DNA of 64,000 bases from Streptomyces violascens (GTDB taxonomy: Bacteria; Actinomycetota; Actinomycetes; Streptomycetales; Streptomycetaceae): NCBI RefSeq assembly GCF_014649955.1, contig NZ_BMUA01000004.1:310001-374000 (forward strand), given 5' to 3'. Of this stretch, positions 1-6,752 are shown one piece after another. Below the pieces are notes generated by a model. That model saw nothing but the letters and a program-made list of their open reading frames with translations. It did not search any database and was not told the DNA's origin. Numbering within the stretch: position 1 is the first letter of the stretch; the number at the start of each line of letters is the position of its first letter. The translations under genes and the position numbers were made by a program.

Positions 1-131
1 TCCAGGACCGTCTGGACGATCGAGCGGGACGCGGCGGCCACGGTGAACACCCCGTAGAACCAGACAAGCACCCGGCCGGGCCCGGAGCCGAGCTTGTGGT
101 CGGGCGTGGTGTCAGTGGCGGACTCGGTCAC
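1..131 (-). CDS. Membrane protein, N-terminal fragment
   Basis: Only the first 43 codons lie inside the window; the rest runs off the left edge. The frame opens with GTG at 131, followed by a polar start (MTESATDTTPDHKLGSGPGR) and then a hydrophobic, aromatic stretch (VLVWFYGVFTVAAASR) that looks like the beginning of a first membrane segment. The next gene on the same strand ends 2 nt upstream, so the two are probably co-transcribed. No family can be assigned from so short a piece. The frame choice rests on the close spacing and the G/C-rich third codon positions. Confidence 0.6.
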   Translation of the reverse strand, partial: MTESATDTTPDHKLGSGPGRVLVWFYGVFTVAAASRSIVQTVL

Positions 132-133
132 GG

Positions 134-493
134 TCAGCCTCCCCAGATGTCGTAGAGACGCACTTCGAGCACCGCGAGGACCACCGCGCCGGCCGAGACC
201 GTCACCGAGCCCCACTTGGTGCGCTCGGAGAGCGAGAGGAACCCGGCGGCCGGTACGGCCGCGAACGCGCCCGCCAGATAGGCGATGAAGATCGCGACGC
301 CCTGCTCGGGCTTCTCGCCGCGTCCGAGTTGCACGAGCCCGACCACCAGCTGCGCAAGGGCGAGGACGGTGACCACGGCCATGCCGATGAAGTGCCAGTC
401 CTTGGTGGGCTGGTCCCGGTAGGCGGCGAATCCGCACCAGGCTGCGAGGACGAGGGCCGCGGCGGCGACCGCGACCGTCAGGGCGTCGAGCAT
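134..493 (-). CDS. Small four-helix membrane protein of unknown function
   Basis: Reading from ATG at 493 gives 119 residues. I prefer this start to the upstream in-frame one because the protein then begins with a plausible membrane anchor (MLDALTVAVAAAALVLAAW). Four hydrophobic segments can be seen, near residues 3-24, 33-55, 66-88 and 92-112, with short charged loops between them (RDQPTKDW, GRGEKPEQG, SERTK). There are no recognisable catalytic residues. It is followed after 2 nt by another membrane protein gene, so the two may form a small membrane complex. It is divergent from the HAD phosphatase gene at 565. Confidence 0.7.
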   Translation of the reverse strand: MLDALTVAVAAAALVLAAWCGFAAYRDQPTKDWHFIGMAVVTVLALAQLVVGLVQLGRGEKPEQGVAIFIAYLAGAFAAVPAAGFLSLSERTKWGSVTVSAGAVVLAVLEVRLYDIWGG

Positions 494-564
494 GGGGTCG
501 AGGGTATTACGGGCCGAAAGGCCCGATGCGCCGACCCCCACCCCCGCACGTGGGGTCGGTCGGC

Positions 565-1251
565 ATGAAGATCCATGCCGAAGCCCTCCTGTTCGACAAT
601 GACGGAACCCTCGTCTCCTCCATGGCGTCCGTCACCCGCTGCTGGACGACCTGGGCCCAGGAGTACGGGATCACCGCCGAGGACTTCGGGCGTGTGGAAC
701 TCCACGGCCGTCCGGCCGTCGAGATCGTGGCCGGTCTGCTGCCCGCCGACGTCGTACCCGAGGCGCTCGCCCGCATCGAGCAGCTGGAGGTCGAGGACGT
801 CGCCGGGGGAGCGGTGCTGCTGCCCTGTACCGCCGCGCTGCTCGCCTCGCCTCCCTCCCCCAAGTTCTCGGCCTCGCTCGAACAGGGAGGTGCCCCCATC
901 CGCTGGGCCGTGGTCACCTCGGCCACCCGCAGGCTGGGCGAGGCCCGGCTCACCGAGGCCGGCATCCGGCCCCAGAACCTGATATCCGCCGACGCCATCA
1001 CCCGGGGCAAGCCCGACCCCGAGCCGTTCCTGCTCGCGGCGGCCCGGCTCGGCGTGGATCCGGCGCGCTGCGTGGTGTTCGAGGACGCCCCGGCCGGGCT
1101 CGCGGCCGGGCGCGCGGCGGGCATGACGACCGTGGCCTTGACCACAACGCACCGGGCCGAGGAGCTCGTCGCCGACGTGGTCGTGAAGGATCTCTCGGCG
1201 GTGTCCGCGCAGGCCACGGCCGGTGGCGTGGAGATCACCACGGCGGAGTGA
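565..1251 (+). CDS. HAD-family phosphatase with an in-frame repeat insertion
   Basis: A 228-residue haloacid-dehalogenase-like phosphatase. HAD motif I is DNDGT, with Asp11 as nucleophile and Asp13 as acid/base. Motif II is VVTSAT near residue 117. The motif III lysine is in GKPDPEPF (Lys149), and motif IV is FEDAPAG (Glu173-Asp174). The small cap after motif I suggests a sugar-phosphate or phosphoglycolate-type substrate, but the substrate cannot be named. Start chosen at ATG 565, just before the conserved first beta strand. Residues about 96-111 (PPSPKFSASLEQGGAP) are encoded by a copy of a dispersed repeat seen again at 12611-12657, so this stretch is probably a later insertion in a loop. 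Confidence 0.85.
   Translation: MKIHAEALLFDNDGTLVSSMASVTRCWTTWAQEYGITAEDFGRVELHGRPAVEIVAGLLPADVVPEALARIEQLEVEDVAGGAVLLPCTAALLASPPSPKFSASLEQGGAPIRWAVVTSATRRLGEARLTEAGIRPQNLISADAITRGKPDPEPFLLAAARLGVDPARCVVFEDAPAGLAAGRAAGMTTVALTTTHRAEELVADVVVKDLSAVSAQATAGGVEITTAE
849..899 (+). repeat. Dispersed Streptomyces repeat inside a coding region
   Basis: The core CTCCCCCAAGTTCTCGG at 855-871, followed by a TCG-CTCGAACAGGG-like right part, matches the element at 12611-12657 in reverse orientation. The 17-bp core is identical and the flank is similar. This copy lies in the HAD phosphatase gene and keeps the frame open, adding about 16 residues. Confidence 0.75.
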
Positions 1252-1270
1252 GCCCGTCCGTATGGCAGTC

Positions 1271-1299
1271 CAGGGATGTCCGGTATTCGGACATCCCTG
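1271..1299. promoter_or_regulatory. Perfect 12-bp palindrome upstream of the metNIQ leader
   Basis: The arms CAGGGATGTCCG (1271-1282) and CGGACATCCCTG (1288-1299) are exact inverted repeats around GTATT. The site lies 20 nt after the HAD stop codon and 35 nt before the leader ORF. It could be the HAD terminator, although only a weak T-containing tract (TCTGTTTCTG) follows, or an operator for the methionine transport unit. The sequence does not decide between these. Confidence 0.55.
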
Positions 1300-1334
1300 A
1301 TCTGTTTCTGATCGCTTCTGCTTTACTTGCCCGC

Positions 1335-1421
1335 ATGACCACGACGAGCAGCCGCACCCTTGCGACCGAGGCGAAGATGACGCCCGGTGCTCGTTGTATG
1401 TGTCGAATGTGCGCCTTCTGA
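1335..1421 (+). CDS. Probable Met/Cys leader peptide of metNIQ
   Basis: A 28-codon ORF runs from ATG 1335 to TGA 1421. Its last nine residues are R-C-M-C-R-M-C-A-F, so three Cys and two Met fall in the final eight codons. The ORF has no Shine-Dalgarno sequence, which fits leaderless translation. It lies about 200 nt before metN, and a strong hairpin sits between the two. Leader ORFs with terminal Cys runs are known to control sulfur genes in actinobacteria through ribosome pausing. A methionine importer is a fitting target, but control by Cys or Met here is inferred from codon content and position only. Confidence 0.6.
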   Translation: MTTTSSRTLATEAKMTPGARCMCRMCAF

Positions 1422-1471
1422 GGGCCCCCGCCTGAGCCTCGCGCCCCGAAGCGAGACCATGTCGGCCGCGT

Positions 1472-1501
1472 CCGAATCCGTAGCACGACCTACGCATTCG
1501 G
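1472..1501 (+). promoter_or_regulatory. Hairpin between leader ORF and metN (possible attenuator)
   Basis: CCGAATCCGTAG (1472-1483) pairs with CTACGCATTCGG (1490-1501) across a CACGAC loop: 11 of 12 pairs with one C-C mismatch. No T tract follows, so it would act as an RNA switch or as a Rho-linked structure, not as a simple intrinsic terminator. Confidence 0.5.
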
Positions 1502-1617
1502 CCTGCCCCGCGCACACCGAGCCCCCGGTATCCACCGATGAGGCCGAGCCGCGCCCCGACGTTTGCCCCGTGCCCGGCATACCCCGCGCCGTGCACTCGA
1601 CAGTGACGGAACTCCCT

Positions 1618-2667
1618 GTGATCACCACAACGGGCCTGACCAAGGTCTACCAGTCGCGCGGACGAGATATCACCGCGCTCGACGGCGTCGACCTGCACGT
1701 CCGCGAGGGCGAGGTGTACGGCGTCATCGGCCAGAGCGGCGCCGGCAAGTCCTCCCTCATCCGCTGCGTCAACCTCCTCGAGCGCCCTACCACCGGCACG
1801 GTGACCGTCGACGGCGTCGACCTCACCGCGCTCGCCGGGCGCGGCCGCCGGGCCGGCAAGGACCTGCGCCGGGCCCGCTCCCGCATCGGCATGGTCTTCC
1901 AGCACTTCAACCTGCTGTCCTCGCGCACCGTGCAGGACAACATCGAGCTGCCCCTGGAGATCCTCGGCGTCTCCGGCCAGGAGCGCTCCCGCAAGGCCCT
2001 CGAACTGCTCGACCTGGTCGGCCTCGCCGACAAGGCCAAGGCCTACCCCGCCCAGCTCTCCGGCGGCCAGAAGCAGCGCGTCGGCATCGCCCGCGCCCTG
2101 GCCGGCGACCCCAAGGTGCTGCTCTCCGACGAGGCCACCAGCGCACTCGACCCGGAGACGACCCGCTCGATCCTCCAGCTCCTGCGCGACCTCAACCAGC
2201 AGCTCGGCCTCACCGTCCTGCTCATCACGCACGAGATGGACGTCGTCAAGACGATCTGCGACTCCGCCGCGCTGATGAAGAAGGGGCGCATCGTCGAGTC
2301 CGGCACCGTCAGCGAACTGCTCGCCACGCCCGGCTCCGAGCTCGCCGCCGAACTGTTCCCGGTGACCGGCGAGGCCACCGGCCCCGAGCGCACCGTCATC
2401 GACGTCACCTTCCACGGTGAGGCCGCCACCCAGCCGGTCATCTCCCAGCTGGCGCGCACCTACAACATCGACATCTCGATCCTGGGCGCCGCCATGGACA
2501 CCGTCGCCGGCAAGCAGATCGGCCGGATGCGGATCGAACTGCCCGGCGCGTACGAGGAGAACGTCGTCCCGGTCGGCTTCCTGCGCGAGCAGGGCCTCCA
2601 GGTGGACGTGGTGGACGACGTGGACGACAGCCAGGTGCTCGACCTGGTCGAGGAAGGTGCCAAGTGA
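1618..2667 (+). CDS. metN: Methionine ABC importer ATP-binding protein MetN
   Basis: The ATPase of the D/L-methionine importer. The Walker A motif GQSGAGKS is at residues 38-45. The Q-loop is in FQHFNLL, the ABC signature LSGGQKQR is near residue 147, and Walker B plus D-loop is LLSDEATSALD. The H-loop is ITHEM. After about residue 265 comes a NIL domain, the methionine-binding regulatory domain of MetN. The start is GTG 1618, giving 349 residues beginning at the conserved ITTTGLTKVY. The frame is open upstream but there overlaps the leader ORF; GTG 1603 is an alternative. The stop overlaps the metI start by 4 nt. The long leader with a small ORF suggests control by sulfur amino acid supply. 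Confidence 0.93.
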   Translation: MITTTGLTKVYQSRGRDITALDGVDLHVREGEVYGVIGQSGAGKSSLIRCVNLLERPTTGTVTVDGVDLTALAGRGRRAGKDLRRARSRIGMVFQHFNLLSSRTVQDNIELPLEILGVSGQERSRKALELLDLVGLADKAKAYPAQLSGGQKQRVGIARALAGDPKVLLSDEATSALDPETTRSILQLLRDLNQQLGLTVLLITHEMDVVKTICDSAALMKKGRIVESGTVSELLATPGSELAAELFPVTGEATGPERTVIDVTFHGEAATQPVISQLARTYNIDISILGAAMDTVAGKQIGRMRIELPGAYEENVVPVGFLREQGLQVDVVDDVDDSQVLDLVEEGAK

Positions 2668-3332
2668 GCTGGTCGGAAATGCAGCCGCTTTTGTCGCAGG
2701 GAACGTACGACAGCTTCTACATGGTGCTGTGGGCGACCGTCGTCACCATCGGGCTCGGCCTGCCGCTCGGTGTGCTGCTCGTGCTCACCGACAAGGGCGG
2801 CCTGCTGCAGAATCGCCCGGTCAACAAGGTCATCGGCGTGATCGTGAACATCGGCCGCTCGCTGCCCTTCATCATCCTGCTGATCGCCCTGATCCCCTTC
2901 ACCACCTGGGCCGTCGGCACCTTCATCGGCCCCAGCGCCATGATCGTGCCGCTCTCCATCGGCGCCATCCCGTTCTTCGCGCGGCTGGTCGAGACGTCCG
3001 TCCGCGAGGTCGACCACGGGCTCGTCGAGGCCGTCCAGTCCATGGGCGGCGGCATCCCCACCATCGTGTGGAAGGTACTGCTCCCGCAGGCGCTGCCCTC
3101 CCTGGTCTCCGCGATCACCACCACCGTGATCACCCTGGTCAGCTACTCCGCGCTGGCCGGCGCGGTCGGCGGCGGCGGCCTCGGATCGGTCGCCATCACC
3201 TATGGCTACCAGCGCTTCGAGACCAACTTCATGCTCATCACGGTGGCCGTACTGATCGCCATCGTCACCGTGATCCAGCTGCTCGGCGACGGCGTCGTGC
3301 GCCTGCTCGCGCGCCGCGGCCGGACCTCCTGA
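2664..3332 (+). CDS. metI: Methionine ABC importer permease MetI
   Basis: A 222-residue integral membrane permease of the MetI type. GTG 2664 overlaps the metN stop codon (GTGA), which implies translational coupling. Five or so hydrophobic segments are visible, beginning near residues 18-40. The EAA-type cytoplasmic loop that docks on the ATPase is recognisable around LVEAVQSMGGGIPTIVWKVL, near residues 113-132. The order ATPase-permease-lipoprotein is the standard metNIQ arrangement, and the three proteins form one importer in the cytoplasmic membrane. Confidence 0.93.
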   Translation: MSWSEMQPLLSQGTYDSFYMVLWATVVTIGLGLPLGVLLVLTDKGGLLQNRPVNKVIGVIVNIGRSLPFIILLIALIPFTTWAVGTFIGPSAMIVPLSIGAIPFFARLVETSVREVDHGLVEAVQSMGGGIPTIVWKVLLPQALPSLVSAITTTVITLVSYSALAGAVGGGGLGSVAITYGYQRFETNFMLITVAVLIAIVTVIQLLGDGVVRLLARRGRTS

Positions 3333-3401
3333 ACTTCTCTCCCCAGGGCCCGAACTCCTTGTCCGGGCGTCACACCGCACCACCGGAAAGAGGCACTTTT
3401 C

Positions 3402-4253
3402 GTGCGTAAGAACATCAAGATCACCGCTGCCGCCCTCGCCACCGCCGCGCTCGCCGTCGGCCTCACCGCCTGCGGCTCCTCCTCCGACCCGAAGCCGGCC
3501 GGAGCCAAGGCCGACGAGTCCAAGGCGCTGGTCGTCGCCGCGTCCCCGACGCCGCACGCCGACATCCTCAAGTTCGTCAAGGACAACCTGGCGGCCAAGG
3601 CCGGACTCAAGCTGGAGGTGAAGGAGTTCACGGACTACGTCCTGCCCAACACCGCCACCGAGCAGGGCCAGGTCGACGCCAACTTCTTCCAGCACAAGCC
3701 CTACCTGGACGACTTCAACAAGAAGAACGGCACCCACGTCGTGCCCGTCGTCGACGTGGAGCTGGAGCCGCTCGGCGTCTACTCCCACAAGGTCAAGTCG
3801 CTCAAGGACATCGCGTCCGGCCAGACCGTCGCCGTCCCCAACGACACCACCAACGAGGGCCGCGCCCTCCAGCTCCTCGCCTCCAACGGCCTGATCACGC
3901 TGAAGGACGGCGTGGGCGCCGGCGCCAAGCTCTCCGACATCAAGGACAGCAAGGGCCTGAAGTTCAAGGAGCTGGAGGCCGCCACGCTGCCCCGCGCCCT
4001 GAACGACGTCGACGCCGCGGTCATCAACGGCAACTACGCCATCGAGGCCGACCTCAAGCCCGCCAAGGACGCCCTCGCCCTGGAGAAGGCGGACGGCAAC
4101 CCGTACGCCAACTTCCTCGCCGTCAAGCAGGGCAACGAGAACGACCCGCGCATCCAGAAGCTCGCGAAGCTCCTGAACTCCGACGAGGTCAAGAAGTTCA
4201 TCAACGACAAGTACGCGGGCTCCGTCATCCCCGCGTTCGGACCCGCCAAGTAG
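3402..4253 (+). CDS. metQ: Methionine-binding lipoprotein MetQ (NlpA family)
   Basis: The 283-residue substrate-binding protein of the MetNIQ importer. The N-terminus has positively charged MRKNIK, a hydrophobic signal core and a lipobox LTAC-G near residues 21-24, so it is probably lipid-anchored outside the cell. The NlpA-family hallmarks include the early PHADIL segment, FFQHKPYLDDFN and INGNYAIEA. The start is GTG 3402, preceded by a GAAAGAGG ribosome site. It lies 69 nt after metI and ends at a strong terminator, closing the operon. Confidence 0.92.
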   Translation: MRKNIKITAAALATAALAVGLTACGSSSDPKPAGAKADESKALVVAASPTPHADILKFVKDNLAAKAGLKLEVKEFTDYVLPNTATEQGQVDANFFQHKPYLDDFNKKNGTHVVPVVDVELEPLGVYSHKVKSLKDIASGQTVAVPNDTTNEGRALQLLASNGLITLKDGVGAGAKLSDIKDSKGLKFKELEAATLPRALNDVDAAVINGNYAIEADLKPAKDALALEKADGNPYANFLAVKQGNENDPRIQKLAKLLNSDEVKKFINDKYAGSVIPAFGPAK

Positions 4254-4274
4254 CCCTTGCGGCACGGCAGTACG

Positions 4275-4310
4275 AAGGTCCCGGACACACCGTCAGGTGT
4301 CCGGGGCCTT
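4275..4310 (+). terminator. Intrinsic-type terminator after metQ
   Basis: AAGGTCCCGGACAC pairs with GTGTCCGGGGCCTT across a short loop, 22 nt after the metQ stop codon. The stem is about 14 bp and ends in TT. Confidence 0.8.
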
Positions 4311-4450
4311 CGTCGTAAACGCCCACCCGGCCATGCGCGCCGACGGCCCGATGCTGCATGCTGTGCCTTTACGGTCCTTATAGGTTGACGGGCCACGGAG
4401 GTTCCAGGGCCTTCGCGGCCCCCACGGCGGTCCACGGCATGGAGCGGCAC

Positions 4451-5095
4451 ATGACTACCCCCTTTCCGGTGTTCCCGGACATCTCCATCAGCACGGACCG
4501 CCTGGTGCTGCGCCCCTTCGAGGATGCCGACGGCCCCGCGCTCATCGAGATGATGAACGACGAGCAGGTCGTCGCCTGGACCGCGGTGCCCCACCCCTAC
4601 ACCGCCCGCGACGCCGAGGACTGGGTCCGCCACCTCGCCCCGCGCGAACGCACTGAGGGCCGAGGAATCGTTCTGGCGGTCACCGAATTCCTCACCCAGC
4701 GCCTCGTCGGCATCGTCCACCTCCAGAACACCAACTGGCGCACCCTGGCCACCGAGGTCGGCTACGTCGTGGCGCCCTGGGCGCGCGGCGAGGGCTACGC
4801 CACCGAGGCCGTGCTCGCCGCCGCCCAATGGCTGTTCAGGGACCAGCGGTTCGAGCGCCTCGAACTGCGCACCGCCGCCGACAACACCGCCTCCCAGCAG
4901 GTCGCCCAGAAGATCGGCTGCATCAGCGAGGGCGTGCTGCGCAACGCCTGGATAGCGCGGACCCAGACGGAGGACGGCGGCTGGGCGGACATCCGCACCG
5001 ACCTCATCGTGTGGAGCCTGCTCCCCGAGGACCTCGACGGCGTCGCCGACCAGCTCGCGGACGCCGGATACGCCTCCTTCACCGACTGGAACTGA
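4451..5095 (+). CDS. GNAT acetyltransferase (RimJ/RimL-like)
   Basis: A 214-residue N-acetyltransferase. It begins with the RimJ/RimL-type strand TDRLVLRPFEDADGPAL. The acetyl-CoA pyrophosphate loop, of the Q/R-x-x-G-x-G/A type, is visible as PWARGEGYATEA near residues 110-121. It ends with the family-typical LRTAADNTASQQVAQKIGC segment, followed by an about 50-residue tail. Start chosen at ATG 4451 because GGAG lies 7-10 nt upstream; an in-frame ATG at 4439 is less well placed. The substrate could be a protein N-terminus or a small amine and cannot be told from sequence. Confidence 0.85.
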   Translation: MTTPFPVFPDISISTDRLVLRPFEDADGPALIEMMNDEQVVAWTAVPHPYTARDAEDWVRHLAPRERTEGRGIVLAVTEFLTQRLVGIVHLQNTNWRTLATEVGYVVAPWARGEGYATEAVLAAAQWLFRDQRFERLELRTAADNTASQQVAQKIGCISEGVLRNAWIARTQTEDGGWADIRTDLIVWSLLPEDLDGVADQLADAGYASFTDWN

Positions 5096-5197
5096 TCCAC
5101 GGCCAACGGCCGCACCGGAATTCCGGGGCTACCCTCACTGGTACCGGCATCTGCGCCGGACCGCCCCGAGCTGCGACAACACTGGAGACTGACGAAG

Positions 5198-6412
5198 ATG
5201 GCCGACCGCGTCACGGTGATCGGCTGGGACGGCTCGCCCCTCACCCCCGCGGCCACCTCCGCCCTCTCCGCGGCCACCCTGGTGGCCGGCGCCGCCCACC
5301 ACCTCGCACTCCCCGAAGTGCCGGCGGGCGCCGAGCGCATCCGGCTCGGCAGCGTGAGCCTGGCCGCCCGCCGCATCGCCGGGCACCGAGGCAGCGCGGT
5401 CGTCCTCGCCGACGGCGACCCCGGCTTCTTCGGCGTCGTCCGCACCCTCAGGGCTCCCGAGCACGGCCTGGAGGTCGAGGTCGTGCCCGCCGTCTCCGCG
5501 GTCGCGGCCGCCTTCGCGCAAGCCGGGATGCCGTGGGACGACGCCCAGGTCGTCGTCGCCCACCCCCGCACCCTGCGCCGCGCCGTCAACGTCTGCCGCG
5601 CCCACCCCAAGGTCGCCGTCCTCACCTCGCCCGGCGCCGGACCGGCCGAACTCGCACTGCTCCTCGACGGCGTCCACCGCACCTTCGTCATCTGCGAGGA
5701 GCTCGGCAGCGACCGCGAGCGGGTCACCGTCCTCACCTCCGAGAACGCCGCCGACCACGCCTGGCGCGACCCCAACGTCGTCGTCGTCCTCGGCGGCGGC
5801 CCCGCGACCGAGGGCGACGGCTGGCTCGCCGGGCCCCCGCCCGGCTACCCGTCCGCGCCACGCGGCTGGGCGCTGCCCGCCCGGGAGTACGGCGCGGGCC
5901 TCGGCCCCGGTGAGTCCACCGAGCTGCGCGCCGCCCAACTCGCCCGGCTCGGCCCGCGCATCGGCGACCTCGTCTGGGACATCGGCTGCGGCAGCGGCGC
6001 CCTCTCCGCGGAGGCGGCCCGGTTCGGCGCCGCCGTGATCGCCGTCGACGCGGACGCGGACGCCTGCTCGCGCACCGAAGCCACCGCCCGCCGCTTCGGA
6101 GTCCAGGTCCAGGTCGTCCGAGGCCGGGCCCCGCACGTCCTGGAGACGCTGCCCGAACCCGATGTCGTACGCGTCGGAGGCGGCGGCGCGGGCGTCGTCG
6201 AGGCATGCGCCGATCGCAGGCCGGAGCGCATCGTGGCGCACGCGGCCACCCGGGACGATGCGGAGGCCGTGGGCGCCGCATTGAGCGCCGGCGGTTACGA
6301 GGTCGAGTGCGCGCTCATCCAATCGGTCGACCTCGACACGAGCGCCTGGTCGGAGCGCGAACGCTCGGTCGCCTTCCTGCTCTCCGGAAGGCGGAAAGAG
6401 AGATCCCTGTGA
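5198..6412 (+). CDS. cobL: Precorrin-6Y C5,15-methyltransferase (decarboxylating), CbiE-CbiT fusion
   Basis: A 404-residue two-domain corrin enzyme. Residues about 1-200 form a tetrapyrrole methylase (CbiE) domain, with the early VTVIGWDGSPL loop, the LADGDPGFFG segment and VPAVSAVAAAFA. Residues about 225-400 form a CbiT-type SAM methyltransferase, with the SAM loop WDIGCGSGALSAEAARFGA. Together they methylate C5 and C15 and decarboxylate the acetate side chain of ring C during aerobic B12 synthesis. The start is ATG 5198. The next genes are also corrin genes, giving a cobalamin group. No cobalamin riboswitch was recognised in front of it. Confidence 0.9.
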   Translation: MADRVTVIGWDGSPLTPAATSALSAATLVAGAAHHLALPEVPAGAERIRLGSVSLAARRIAGHRGSAVVLADGDPGFFGVVRTLRAPEHGLEVEVVPAVSAVAAAFAQAGMPWDDAQVVVAHPRTLRRAVNVCRAHPKVAVLTSPGAGPAELALLLDGVHRTFVICEELGSDRERVTVLTSENAADHAWRDPNVVVVLGGGPATEGDGWLAGPPPGYPSAPRGWALPAREYGAGLGPGESTELRAAQLARLGPRIGDLVWDIGCGSGALSAEAARFGAAVIAVDADADACSRTEATARRFGVQVQVVRGRAPHVLETLPEPDVVRVGGGGAGVVEACADRRPERIVAHAATRDDAEAVGAALSAGGYEVECALIQSVDLDTSAWSERERSVAFLLSGRRKERSL

Positions 6413-6752
6413 CCCTTCCGGCGCGCCGCTGGGGGTAGGCTGGCCGATCGTTGTACCGCTCCCGGCCGTTCGGCATTCCGCTCGCCAAGGGCCGGAAAAG
6501 GGGACCGTTTTGGGATCCGGTCGCGGTACGGCACATCCGGGGGATGCGCAACGTGGCGCAGCCCACACGGTCCGTGGCCGAGACTGACCGCCACGGCCGC
6601 GAAGGCCCGCGACAATGCATGGTGTCGTTGATGCCTGCGGGCCGTTCGCAACCGCGCGGCGCACACGTTCTGAGCGACGGTGCCTCACGCGTCCAGCGTG
6701 TGCGGCCCCGGGCGCAGGCCGAAGGAGCACTACAGATGGGCGAGGGGTACGC
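6413..6752. other. 340-nt spacer between cobL and the bluB-cobT fusion
   Basis: No gene or RNA element was recognised with confidence. I looked for a cobalamin riboswitch and did not see its conserved B12-box. A frame runs from 6451 and stops inside the next start codon (ATGA at 6753), but its third codon positions are clearly less G/C-biased than those of the neighbouring genes and no ribosome site was found. It is most likely leader and promoter DNA of the next gene. Confidence 0.5.

Noticed and set aside
1387..1617. Longer N-terminus of MetN starting at 1387
   Set aside because: This stretch overlaps the leader ORF and the hairpin, and it encodes non-ABC sequence before the conserved ITTTGLTKVY start.
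478..2415. A 645-codon minus-strand frame across the HAD gene and metN
   Set aside because: It overlaps two well-supported genes on the other strand and shows no motif. Shadow frame.
6413..6752. Cobalamin riboswitch in front of the corrin genes
   Set aside because: The conserved B12-box and paired core were looked for and not seen.
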